Shown here in pieces: positions 25,836 through 34,776 of a DNA stretch of 64,000 nucleotides (its first letter is position 1; each line of letters begins with the position of its first letter). The DNA lies in the NCBI RefSeq assembly GCF_947494755.1, contig NZ_CANLVZ010000008.1:134325-198324 (forward strand). The letters are read 5' to 3'. The translations under genes were made by a program, and so were the position numbers. Under the pieces are notes generated by a model. It was not told the DNA's origin, ran no database searches, and was given only the letters and a program-made list of their open reading frames with translations. The stretch is from an uncultured Tateyamaria sp. (GTDB taxonomy: Bacteria; Pseudomonadota; Alphaproteobacteria; Rhodobacterales; Rhodobacteraceae).

Positions 25836-26161
25836 GTAAATCTCCTTTGACGAATAATTCTTGGAAAAAAGACAACTGATACAAAAAGCGAAATAGTCCG
25901 CAGGCTCGTGTAAAGACGAGCGGCCGCACTGCTCGTGAAAATTGCGAGCATCAGATTTTATGGGCTTTTCTTACCACAAAAGCGTGCATCTCGCACCTAC
26001 TTTGTCCACGGGTGCCACCGCGCCGTGCTTCACCAGCACATGAAAACCATCCTAAACGCCCGCTATGTACTGGCCACATGCTGTGCATCATACACGGCCG
26101 GGAGACACCAAAGTCCCAGCAACCGCTGATCCGCCAAGATCATGCGCAAACCGAAAAAAGC
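25836..26161. other. 326-base intergenic interval, no gene seen
   Basis: Between the secreted protein and the cyclase gene (both minus strand). Short open frames here lack ribosome sites and coding character. The sequence is more AT-rich than its neighbours near 25860-25990 and probably holds the promoter and leader of the secreted-protein gene (a TAAATCTCC purine-rich complement lies just before its ATG). No convincing terminator was found. Confidence 0.5.
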
Positions 26162-29100
26162 CTAGTTCAAAGCGGCCCGAATGTCCTCTTCAACGCGCGC
26201 AGTGATGGCGAGGTGATAGCAGATGGCCCCTTCCTTTTGATCGGTGTTGACCCGTTCGATGGTCGCCAGCGCGCTGTCGATATCGCCCCCGCAAAGGTAG
26301 GCATCCGCAAGAAGCGTCCGAGCAAATTGGCTGATTTGAGTGGACCCGGTGGCAAGGTAGGCATCAAGCCCGGATGTCAGCTCGGCGATACCCAAAGTGG
26401 GCTCGCCAGTCCGTGCACGGGCCCAGCCACGGATGATAGCGCTCCACGCTCCCCAGTATTGAAAACTGTGCGCATCGCTCACCTTTTTTGCTTCGTTCAC
26501 CAACGCGATCAGCGCGTGCGGGTCGTCAAGCGCCTGATAGGACGTCGCGAGAATATTGAGCGCAAAACAGCGCGAAAACTCATGCTCTTCGGACCCCAGT
26601 TGCGCAACGGCGGCCTCGATTTCGGCGCGCACATCATCCGGCTTGTCACTACATAAGGATCGGGCCCAACAACGCATCGCCATATCCACCAATGCGATAT
26701 CCGCAGCGTGGTAACGCAGGACATCATCGATGGTGCAATGCCCGCGCAACGTCAAGGCAAGCTGGAATTGCGCAATGGCCTCGTGAAATTGACCCAGCAT
26801 GAAAGTGGCCATGCCCCGATTGTGCGCGGAAAGTGCCTTCATTGTTGCATCGGCGCAGTCTTCGGCGAGGTGATCGAAATCATCGCACATCGCCAAAGCG
26901 GTCTGTGCATCACCCAGCATCAACTGCGCACCGAATTGGACGTGAAGCGCAAGAAACGCGTCTTCGGGCGTGGATGCCGCCCCCAACAGCAACTCGTGCA
27001 GCCGGGTCATGTTGTCCAGAACAGGACGCGAGCCGAAGGCGCGTGTGTTCAGGGCAACATTGAACATCTTGCGCAGGGTGATTTCCTCGGCTTCGCGCAC
27101 GGAGCGATCCTTGATCCTGTCATTCTGTTCCAGGGCGTTTTCAATATGTCGGATGGTTTCTTCGGTGGCGGATCGGCTTGCCGCATGCGTGGCTGCGTCG
27201 CGCCAGGCATCGCGGGCCTCGACCGGCATGTCGGCGCGCGTGTAGTGCTGTGCCAACACGTCAGGCTGTTGCCGCGCAAGGTCGGGATATCCCTCGGCGA
27301 TGACCTCTGCGATTTTCCGGTGCAACGCCCGTGCGCGGCTTTTCAGCATCAGGTCATAGGCCGCTTCCTGAAACAACGCATGTCGAAAGAAATAGCTTCG
27401 GTCCGGCTGATTACCGCGCGGCACCAGAATGTCGACATCCGCGAGGTAGTCCAACTGTGCGCGAGCCGTTTCAAAAGATGTCCCGGTGACTGCCTGCACC
27501 ATTGACGGATAGATATTGCGCCCGATCGCAGCACATACAGCGACGATTTCACGTGCGGCGGCCAGGTTGTCGAATTTGGCCCGCAACAGATCTTTCAGAG
27601 TTGAAGGCAGCGCAATCGTGTCGCCGTCTTCTTGGGACGCCACCGGGTCATCAAGGCGCCACCGAACCATGCGCGCCATCTCTTCCAGAAACAGCGGCAC
27701 GCCATCGGATTTTCTGATGATTTGCGCCTCGATGTCCGGGGTCGCGGCTTTGCCCGAAAGGGCGTTGCGCATCACCTCCTGCGCGTAGTGGTTTTCCAAA
27801 GGCGCAATAGAAAGTGACGTCACCCCGGCCAAGCCCGTCCAACGGAACCTGTATTCCGGGCGCGAGGTGCTCAGGATCATGATCGGATAGTCACTCAGAC
27901 GTTCGATCAGCAGGTCGATGAGTTCTTCGGTGGACGGATCAACCCAGTGCAGATCTTCAAAAAGCAGCAGGACAGGGCCGCGATCCGACAGATGGATGGC
28001 AAGGTTGATCAAAACCTGTTGCAGGCGCGGCTTCAATTGTTCAGGTAACAATTCGGCGTCAAGACCTAATGCCTCAGCCGGAATGGACAGTAGGCTTGCG
28101 AACGGGGCCAAGGCGATTTCGACATCTTCATCAGAATACCAGTCCTGCAAAAGACGCCTGAGCTTGTTTGCCTGTTGCGCTGGCACATCGGACCGCCGGA
28201 TGCTGGCGGCAAGGTTTATCAACGACACGAGAGGAAAGAACGCGTTGCTTTGATCGTGGACCGAGCACTGAAAGTTCAACCGAAGCCCGCCGTCATTCTC
28301 TATCTTTTCGGCGAGCGCCTCAACGAGACGGGACTTTCCAATGCCCGCTTCGCCTGACAGCAGAACGGTCTGCCTTTGGCCGCAAACCACGGCCTGCCAG
28401 CGGCTCTCAAGCAGCCGCATCTCGTCCTTTCGGTCAACCATGGGCAGGATTTTACCCTTCTGGCGTGCCCGAAAACGCAAACCGGGGTTGGTAGTCCCCA
28501 GGACACACCAGATGCCTTCGGGTTCCGCAAACCCCTTCAGCACATGTTTGCCCCGCCACTCGCATTCGACCCCAGCACCCAACAGCCGTTGCGTGCGCTC
28601 GCTGATGGCAACCGTTCCCGGCTTGGTCGTGGCCATGATCCGTGCAGCAAGGCTGGGCGTGTCACCAAAGGCGAGCCCTTCGCGCATCGAATGATCCTCA
28701 ACCACGAGGTCACCCGTCGCGATGCCAACCCGCGCCTGTACCTTGCGGTTGGCAAGCGACACTTGCTCATTCAGGCTATTGCAGATTTCCAAACCGGCAA
28801 GAACGGCGCGTTCGGCGTCATCCTCCGCAGCGACAGGATAGCCAAAATAGGCCGTAACCGCATCGCCAATGAACTGAGCAAGATGTCCGTGATGCCGCCG
28901 GATAACCTCCGCCGCGAAATTCTGATAGCGATGCATAACGTCGCGAAACTCTTCAAGATCAAGCTCGTTCGAAAGGGCAGTAGAGCCGACGAGATCAGCG
29001 ATGAGCATTGTTATGTGCAGTTTTTCGGTGGGAACACCCAGCCCGATATCAGACGCAGGAGCGGTCAGAAACGGTTTGCTGTTTTCGGAAAGACCGGTGG

Positions 29101-29293
29101 GCTTCCCCGTCGTTTCATTGAGTGATCTCAGGGCACGCAGGACACGTTTGCGGTCACCAAGATTAAGGCCAAGCTCGGCAAAGTCAGCTTCTACGAGTTC
29201 TGGTATGATCTCTAGGTCAATCGAGTGTTCGACAAACAGGCCGTAGTGCTTGCCCAGTGAATGGCTTTCAAGCCAAGCTTTGAGGCGGTCCAT
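26162..29293 (-). CDS. SAM-domain class III nucleotidyl cyclase - AAA ATPase - TPR protein
   Basis: A 1043-residue multidomain protein. Residues about 1-62 form a sterile alpha motif (LKAWLESHSLGKHYGLFVEH); 90-225 a class III cyclase with metal Asp100 (IADLVGST) and Asp144 (FIGDAVTAYFG); 285-560 an AAA/NACHT-like ATPase with Walker A SGEAGIGKS (314-321) and Walker B LLLFEDLHW; the rest is helical TPR-like repeats. In the cyclase the usual transition-state Asn is Ser214 (DTPSLAARI) while Arg218 is kept, so activity may be weak or altered. This architecture is a known family of stand-alone signalling proteins with unknown inputs. AGGGGAAG precedes the ATG. No partner gene is obvious. Confidence 0.88.
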   Translation of the reverse strand: MDRLKAWLESHSLGKHYGLFVEHSIDLEIIPELVEADFAELGLNLGDRKRVLRALRSLNETTGKPTGLSENSKPFLTAPASDIGLGVPTEKLHITMLIADLVGSTALSNELDLEEFRDVMHRYQNFAAEVIRRHHGHLAQFIGDAVTAYFGYPVAAEDDAERAVLAGLEICNSLNEQVSLANRKVQARVGIATGDLVVEDHSMREGLAFGDTPSLAARIMATTKPGTVAISERTQRLLGAGVECEWRGKHVLKGFAEPEGIWCVLGTTNPGLRFRARQKGKILPMVDRKDEMRLLESRWQAVVCGQRQTVLLSGEAGIGKSRLVEALAEKIENDGGLRLNFQCSVHDQSNAFFPLVSLINLAASIRRSDVPAQQANKLRRLLQDWYSDEDVEIALAPFASLLSIPAEALGLDAELLPEQLKPRLQQVLINLAIHLSDRGPVLLLFEDLHWVDPSTEELIDLLIERLSDYPIMILSTSRPEYRFRWTGLAGVTSLSIAPLENHYAQEVMRNALSGKAATPDIEAQIIRKSDGVPLFLEEMARMVRWRLDDPVASQEDGDTIALPSTLKDLLRAKFDNLAAAREIVAVCAAIGRNIYPSMVQAVTGTSFETARAQLDYLADVDILVPRGNQPDRSYFFRHALFQEAAYDLMLKSRARALHRKIAEVIAEGYPDLARQQPDVLAQHYTRADMPVEARDAWRDAATHAASRSATEETIRHIENALEQNDRIKDRSVREAEEITLRKMFNVALNTRAFGSRPVLDNMTRLHELLLGAASTPEDAFLALHVQFGAQLMLGDAQTALAMCDDFDHLAEDCADATMKALSAHNRGMATFMLGQFHEAIAQFQLALTLRGHCTIDDVLRYHAADIALVDMAMRCWARSLCSDKPDDVRAEIEAAVAQLGSEEHEFSRCFALNILATSYQALDDPHALIALVNEAKKVSDAHSFQYWGAWSAIIRGWARARTGEPTLGIAELTSGLDAYLATGSTQISQFARTLLADAYLCGGDIDSALATIERVNTDQKEGAICYHLAITARVEEDIRAALN

Positions 29294-29397
29294 GTCTTCC
29301 CCTACGATCCAGTTCCTACAAAAGGTGGTGTTCTAACCTTTCTTGACGTCGCTTTTGTCGGCGTGACTGCCTGACAATCTCAAAGCACTCGCGAAGC

Positions 29398-29651
29398 CAT
29401 GTGACTTCGCGTCTGGCCAGCATAGCAGCTATTTAACGGTTCTGCAGCATTGGCCAATACGGGCGCATTCGTTGAAATCAGTATCACAGCACCCGCCAGC
29501 GTCCCGTCGTGATCCAGAATCGGCATCGCCATGGCGTGCAGGTCGGGAATGTACTGCCCGTTGGCAAAGGCGCCTCCGGTTTCGCGGATACGGGCAAACT
29601 TTGGTCTTGGCCTGTGAAGCGGATGATTGCTTCAGTCGCGCCGAGATGACC
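29398..29651 (-). pseudogene. Remnant of an IclR-family regulator effector domain
   Basis: After the lyase stop, the minus strand reads GATEAIIRFTGQ and, after a one-frame shift, FARIRETGGAFANGQYIPD, LHAMAMPILDHDGTLAGAV and ILISTNAP. This is the pattern of the C-terminal half of an IclR effector-binding domain (arginine-rich helix, then the conserved Gly-Tyr-Ile and Ala-Met-Pro strand). The HTH half is absent and the frame is broken, so it is a gene fragment. It probably records a lost regulator of the TRAP-lyase operon. Confidence 0.6.
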
Positions 29652-30507
29652 CATACTGCTCCGACGTCTGGTAATAGTCCTCGAACCCGATGCGTTGGCG
29701 CAGTTCGGTGAAATCCATCTGGTTCGGGCGTGCATCATCTCTCATGGCGCGCAGCGTTGTGACCATGGCCTGCATGGCCGATGCCATGAGGGACAGCGGA
29801 TAGGCCGCAATGGAATAGCCGATCTCGTGCAGCGCGGCGTTTGGCAGGTTCGGTGTCGCGCCGCCTTCGACGATATTGGCCATTTTCGCGCCCGGCAGGT
29901 TGGCGCAAACCTCGCGCATCTCGGCTTCGGTTTGTGGGGCTTCGACGAACAGGATGTCGGCCCCAAGTTCGGCAAACTTCGCCGCGCGTTCAATCGCTTC
30001 GGACAGCCCATGTTCATGACGCGCGTCGGTCCGGGAGAGGATCACGATGTCACTGCCCTGCGCGCGCAAGGCCGCACGTTCGTCCACGGCGGCCCGGATG
30101 CGGTCAAACGCTTCGTCTCGCGACACCACGGCCTTGCCCGGAGTGTGACCGCAGCGTTTGGGGGCGACCTGATCTTCGATCATCACGGATGCGCAGCCCG
30201 CCCTGGCCATTCCGGAAACTGTTCGACGCACGTTCATCGCATTTCCGTAACCCGTATCCCCATCAGCAATCAGCGGGATCGTGACCGCATCGGCAATGCT
30301 GCGGGCCTGATCCACCACTTCGCCGTAGCTCATCAAGCCGAGGTCCGGCGCGCCAATGCGGCTGGCCGACGCGGCAAAGCCCGACATGAAGGTCAGCGCA
30401 TAGCCCTCTTGCTGGATCAGCTTGGCGGACAGCGCGTCAAAGCAACAGGGCATGATGTGGCAGGTGTCTTGCGCCAGCAGGTCGCGCAATGTTTCAGCGT
30501 GGTTCAT
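29632..30507 (-). CDS. Isocitrate lyase/PEP mutase family protein (carboxylic-acid lyase)
   Basis: A 291-residue TIM-barrel enzyme. It carries the metal-binding DGDTGYGNAMNV (near residue 82), the ED pair in VMIEDQ and the catalytic-loop Cys in KRCGHTPGKAV, so it should cleave a C-C bond like methylisocitrate lyase, 2,3-dimethylmalate lyase or oxaloacetate decarboxylase. The ATG at 30507 (MNHAETLRDLLAQD) follows the dctM stop by 4 bases, placing it in the TRAP operon; it likely degrades the imported acid. The longer start at 30555 would run into dctM. Which substrate it takes is not decidable from sequence. Confidence 0.88.
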   Translation of the reverse strand: MNHAETLRDLLAQDTCHIMPCCFDALSAKLIQQEGYALTFMSGFAASASRIGAPDLGLMSYGEVVDQARSIADAVTIPLIADGDTGYGNAMNVRRTVSGMARAGCASVMIEDQVAPKRCGHTPGKAVVSRDEAFDRIRAAVDERAALRAQGSDIVILSRTDARHEHGLSEAIERAAKFAELGADILFVEAPQTEAEMREVCANLPGAKMANIVEGGATPNLPNAALHEIGYSIAAYPLSLMASAMQAMVTTLRAMRDDARPNQMDFTELRQRIGFEDYYQTSEQYGSSRRD

Positions 30508-30511
30508 GCTT

Positions 30512-31786
30512 TCACCATTTGAACGGGATATAAAGAGCCAGGTCCGGGAAGGCATAGAGAAGCCCCACCGTCACGATCATGAGCGCAAGGAACGGCCAGA
30601 CACCACGCGCCACGTTGGCCAACGACGTGCGCGCAACGGATTGGATCACGTAAAGGTTCAGCCCCACGGGCGGCGTGATCAACGCACATTCCACCATGAT
30701 CACCATGTAGATGCCGAACCAGATCGGATCAAACCCAAGGCCAAGTGCGGCGGGCAAGAGGACCGGCGTCATGATCAGAATCATCGACAACGCCTCAAAC
30801 ACCAGCCCCATGAGCAGAAGGACGACGGAGACCACGATGATGAACATAATCGGCCCATCGATCGTCTGGGCCAAAAAGGCCGAGATGTCCTGCGGGATAC
30901 GATACAGCGCAATGGCCTTGCCGAATACCTTGGCCCCGGCCACGATCAACAGGATTGCGGCGGTGGTGATGGCGGATTCACGGATCGCCTCCCAAAATGT
31001 GGCCCATGTGAGGGTACGCAGCCAGAAGGCGACGATGATCAGTGCGGCGGCAGAGCCGATGGCGGCCGCTTCGGTCGGGGTGAAGGCACCCGAGTAAAGG
31101 CCGACGATCACAAGGGCCGCCAGCGCCACCGAGGGAAGCGCGCGCTTTGACGCGGTCATGCGTTCCTGCCACGTGGCCTTGGGCGCGTCTTCGAAGTTGC
31201 CAGAGAGTTTGGCGTGAACCATGGCAAATAGGATGAACAACGTCACCAGCACCAGCCCCGGCCCGATCCCGGCAAGGAACAGCGCGATGACGGACTGTTC
31301 GGTGACAAAGCCGTAGACGATCATCGGGATCGATGGCGGGATCAGGATGCCAAGCGTCCCACCCGCGGCGAGCAGACCGTAGACAAAGCGTTTCTCGTAG
31401 CCGCGGTTGATCATCTCGGGGATGGCGACGGTGCCGATAGTGGCCGCAGTCGCAACGGACGATCCCGAAATGGCGGCAAACAGGGCACAGCTGATGATCG
31501 TCGCCACTGCGAGCCCACCCGGCCAGTGCCCGACCCAGGCCTGAACGGCCGCAAAAAGATCGCGTCCGACACCACCTTTCAGCAACAGGTTGGACATCAA
31601 CAAGAACAGCGGCACAGCCAGCAGGATAAAACCGTTCAGCGTGGACAAGATCGATTGCGGTGCCATGAGCGGAGAAAACCCGCCCAGCACGAGCATTCCC
31701 AGCCCCATGCCGCCAAGTGCAAAGGCGACCGGAACGCCCAACAGCAGCAGCACAAACAGCGTCACAAGGATCAGGATGATGGTCAT
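30512..31786 (-). CDS. dctM: TRAP transporter large permease (DctM)
   Basis: A 424-residue inner-membrane protein with about 12 helices and typical DctM segments: LFVLLLLGVPVAFALGG at the N-terminus, FAAISGSSVATAATIGTVAIPEM near 130, LAAGGTLGILIPPSIPMIVYG near 160, and GMVECALITPPVGLNLYVIQ-like MVECALITPPVGLNLYVI near 370. It forms the sodium-driven transport channel with DctQ and receives substrate from DctP. Its ATG overlaps the dctQ stop by 4 bases and the lyase gene follows 4 bases after its own stop. Confidence 0.95.
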   Translation of the reverse strand: MTIILILVTLFVLLLLGVPVAFALGGMGLGMLVLGGFSPLMAPQSILSTLNGFILLAVPLFLLMSNLLLKGGVGRDLFAAVQAWVGHWPGGLAVATIISCALFAAISGSSVATAATIGTVAIPEMINRGYEKRFVYGLLAAGGTLGILIPPSIPMIVYGFVTEQSVIALFLAGIGPGLVLVTLFILFAMVHAKLSGNFEDAPKATWQERMTASKRALPSVALAALVIVGLYSGAFTPTEAAAIGSAAALIIVAFWLRTLTWATFWEAIRESAITTAAILLIVAGAKVFGKAIALYRIPQDISAFLAQTIDGPIMFIIVVSVVLLLMGLVFEALSMILIMTPVLLPAALGLGFDPIWFGIYMVIMVECALITPPVGLNLYVIQSVARTSLANVARGVWPFLALMIVTVGLLYAFPDLALYIPFKW

Positions 31787-32280
31787 TCGTGTGTCGCCCC
31801 GAGGCTGGCGCTTTCAGCGTCTTTCAGGCGGATCATTTCGACCGCGCCCTGAAGTGCGAGAAGCCCAAAGCCCACGGGCACCGATGCTTCGGATATCCAG
31901 ATCGGCAGGTTCAAGATCGAGCCGGTCGTGCGACCGCGTTCGAAACTGGTATGGAAAATGTCAAAGCCCCAGATGGCCACGATGGCCGAGAACACGATGA
32001 CCACCATGAGCGCGATATAGGCACAGAACCTCTGGCCGGCCTCGGGTAGCAATGCGGTCACCGCATTCACCGTGATGTGCCGTCGCAAAGTCAAAAGATG
32101 CGCCATCGCCAGAAGACAGCCCCAAACCAGACAAAGCTGGCTAAGCTCAGCCGCCCAGATGGTCGGTTTGGTAAAGAAATAGCGCGCAATGACCTCGAAG
32201 GTCAGCATGGCACCCGTCAGCGCCATCAGCACTGCACCAACACTGCACGCAAGTTGCGAAATTCGGCTTATCAGGGACAT
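31783..32280 (-). CDS. dctQ: TRAP transporter small permease (DctQ)
   Basis: A 165-residue four-helix membrane protein. It starts MSLISRISQLACSVGAVLMA, continues FEVIARYFFTKPTIWAAELSQ near residue 30 and ends with the fourth helix SVPVGFGLLALQGAVEMIRL. The ATG at 32280 has GAGGCGG upstream; the longer start at 32322 adds only a charged tail. It links DctP to DctM. Downstream coupling to dctM is by a 4-base overlap, and dctP lies 59 bases upstream with a GC-rich imperfect hairpin between. Confidence 0.9.
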   Translation of the reverse strand: MSLISRISQLACSVGAVLMALTGAMLTFEVIARYFFTKPTIWAAELSQLCLVWGCLLAMAHLLTLRRHITVNAVTALLPEAGQRFCAYIALMVVIVFSAIVAIWGFDIFHTSFERGRTTGSILNLPIWISEASVPVGFGLLALQGAVEMIRLKDAESASLGATHE

Positions 32281-32339
32281 GTCCGCCTCGAACGGACGGC
32301 CCTGGGACCGCCCGCTTTCCAAAGTATTTACAGCGAAAT

Positions 32340-33332
32340 TTACGAGCCGGAGTTCACACCCAGTGCGTCAAAGATCTTCTGACCGGCCTCGCCTGTCGCT
32401 TCGAGATAGCTGTCAAAAACGGGTTGAGAGACTGCCTGCCACGCGGCAAGTTCTTCGTCGCTCAACTCGATAATGGTCATGCCGTTCTCTTCGGCTGCCG
32501 CGTAGGCATCGGCTTCGATCTGGCTCATCCGGTCGCGCACATCATCCTGCGCAACCTTGGCCGCGTCTTGAATGTGACCCTGAAGTTCGGGATCAAGCCC
32601 CGCCCACCAGTCCGTGTTGACCACAACGACGAACTCGATATCGGCATGATTTGTGACCGTGATGGTGTCCATGACTTCCCAAAGCTTGCGGGACTTGACG
32701 CCCGACACACCGGTCATGCCGACATCAACGGTGCCGCGTTGATAGGCCAGATATTGCTCGGATCCCGAAATCAATGTCGGCGCACCACCCGCAGCGCTCA
32801 CGAAATCGCCAAGCGTTTTGCCAAAGACGCGGACTTTCTTGCCCTCAAGGTCGGCAGGTTGACGGATCGGCTCTTCTTGCGACAGAAGGATGGCCCCACC
32901 GTAGGCCTGCCAGTAAAGCACCTGACCACCAGTCTTGGCGATCTCCTCCTCGAGCACCTCGCGCACTGGCGAACCTTCGGCAACAGCTGCGCGCACCTTG
33001 TCCTCGGTATTGAACAGGAATGGCATGTAGAAGATGTCCACCACCGGCGCATCACCGACATAACGCGTCAACGATGCAACGCCCGCTTCGATCGATCCAG
33101 AGCCAACGGCAGCAGGCACTTCGCTGTCCTTGTAAAGCGTTGCACTGTCGTAAATCTCGACATCAATCGCGCCCCCTGTGCGCTCCTCGACTTCCTTCTC
33201 GAACAGCACCAGGTTCTCGCCCAAATGGCTTGTCAGTGGCAGCTGCAGCGAAATGCGCATCTTCTCCTGCGCGAATGCAGCGCTACCCAAAACGGACAGA
33301 CACGCCGCAGCAACAAGGCTCTCCCTAAACAT
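32340..33332 (-). CDS. dctP: TRAP transporter substrate-binding protein (DctP)
   Basis: A 330-residue periplasmic binding protein with signal peptide ending near AAFAQE. The family core is clear: GLPLTSHLGENLVLF-like LPLTSHLGENLVLFEKEVEE, then EGKKVRVFGKTLGDFVSAAGG near residue 170, which contains the conserved arginine that binds the substrate carboxylate. Substrate is an organic acid; with the lyase in the same operon a branched or oxo di-acid is plausible. GGGAGG lies before the ATG and a promoter is suggested at 33361-33388. Confidence 0.95.
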   Translation of the reverse strand: MFRESLVAAACLSVLGSAAFAQEKMRISLQLPLTSHLGENLVLFEKEVEERTGGAIDVEIYDSATLYKDSEVPAAVGSGSIEAGVASLTRYVGDAPVVDIFYMPFLFNTEDKVRAAVAEGSPVREVLEEEIAKTGGQVLYWQAYGGAILLSQEEPIRQPADLEGKKVRVFGKTLGDFVSAAGGAPTLISGSEQYLAYQRGTVDVGMTGVSGVKSRKLWEVMDTITVTNHADIEFVVVVNTDWWAGLDPELQGHIQDAAKVAQDDVRDRMSQIEADAYAAAEENGMTIIELSDEELAAWQAVSQPVFDSYLEATGEAGQKIFDALGVNSGS

Positions 33333-33360
33333 ATCATTCCTCCCTTTTTCGTGTCAGATG

Positions 33361-33388
33361 ATCATACCCGGAGTCCTTGACTTGACAA
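33361..33388 (-). promoter_or_regulatory. Possible sigma-70 promoter of the TRAP-lyase operon
   Basis: On the minus strand TTGTCA (33383-33388) is followed after 16 bases by TATGAT (33361-33366), about 30 bases before the dctP ATG. The two hexamers differ from consensus by one base each. No matching operator was recognised, and the IclR-type remnant downstream may once have supplied the regulator. Confidence 0.45.
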
Positions 33389-33389
33389 C

Positions 33390-34776
33390 TGTTGCATAGC
33401 GGAGCGCATTAAGATCAGGCTGTGCCGGCGAGCGAAACAGACGCGGGTGCCCGACCATTGAGAGACATTCAGCCGAAACCTTTATGCTCTAATGCTGCCG
33501 GTTCCGCAGGACTCTCACTCCAACGTCACAACCGTTTGGTGAGGGCGCTAAGGGTGCGCGAAATACGGTAAATCTTGGAGTCCTAGTCCTCAACCAAGCG
33601 AGCTGCTTTTGGTCAAATCGCAGGCCCTTCCGCAATTTCCTCTTTCTGTTCCTAGCGCCTCGCGCGTCACTCACACCACGAGACCCCCCCCAGCCTAAGC
33701 ATCGCTTTTCGGTTTTGCTGGCTCACTGACAGCCATCGCCCACTTCATAGCCGAGGTATGAACCTTAAGTTTACCCGACATTCCTGCCTTGATACGCCAC
33801 GCACGTGAAAGCGGTTGGCTTCTTAAGGGATTTTCGCATGTTGGCGAACAACTGAAAAAGGTCAGGTACCAGGGTCGTACGCGTGGGCGTTGGCACCGAA
33901 CTTGGTGCCTAAATTTCCCCCAGGCATCAGCAAGTACAAATTTTCGCAGCTCAATCGACGCCTTCGCAGACAATCCGAGATTAAATGAACAACCGGGCGC
34001 TCCGCCAGAACCGCTTCGGGTTTTGATAAGACTTGGGTTGGGATCGTCATCGCAGTTCGCGGACTTCATCGGTTGTGGCTCCAACCTCTGCCAAGGCAGT
34101 TTTCACAGTTTCGAGTCGTATTGCTTCGCTGCTGTCGAAACGGATCGTCAGGCATTTTCGGATGGATGCCGCGATAACGTTCATCGCAGCCATTGCGCCT
34201 CCCCACCAAGCAGCGGAAATCCAACTGATTTCATCTGCGTCATGCGTCTACGGATCGGCGCTCCTACTGCCCAGCTACACATCAGGTCGAACAGAACCCC
34301 AAAACTGCTCCACCACCGATACCGGCGGGGTTTGAATTGAAGATCGGGGGCACACCAACCACCGCCAAGTAACCCAGCAAAGCCGAGAGATTTACAGCTT
34401 TCGTCCATTGCTTGCGGGAATATACTGGCCAATCATGCGTAGTAGTAAACTATCGAAACAGGCTGAGACCGCCAGACCGGTCTCACGAAACCGGACCTTT
34501 GCCGCATGTTGTCTATTTGCGTGGCCCGGGCTCACATCTGCTGTCAGCCACGTTGCGGCGTTTTGGGGCGGATCCTGAACCCTCGGCCTCAGAGGCAGCC
34601 CAAATCTGACTTAGAGAACAGCGTCCGAAGCGACAATGCGGTATTCACGCAAAGCCAACATTCGTCGGTGTAACCTCGTTGTCTTCATTTTATCAAATGA
34701 TGTCAGAGCAAATGTTTTTCAGGCAATTCGGATGGCTTGGTGTCCGAAAGCAGATTGCAACGCATGCTTTGAAACA
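33390..34776. other. Gene-poor tract of about 1.4 kb
   Basis: No frame over this interval has both a ribosome site and a recognisable protein. Open frames (for example 33695-34084 minus and 33789-34340 plus) are rich in Arg, Ser, Pro and Cys and match no family I know, as expected of shadow or decayed sequence. The composition is patchy and less GC-rich than the neighbouring genes. It lies between the TRAP operon and the tcuA-like gene and may be the debris of a lost gene or element. No terminator, tRNA or clear inverted-repeat ends were found. Confidence 0.5.

Noticed and set aside
29390..29411. Hairpin CGCGAAG/CTTCGCG upstream of the cyclase gene
   Set aside because: A 7-bp stem without a T-run near a decayed gene; no evidence that it is a terminator or operator.
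33695..34340. Overlapping open frames in the gene-poor tract
   Set aside because: No ribosome sites, biased composition and no recognisable domains on either strand.
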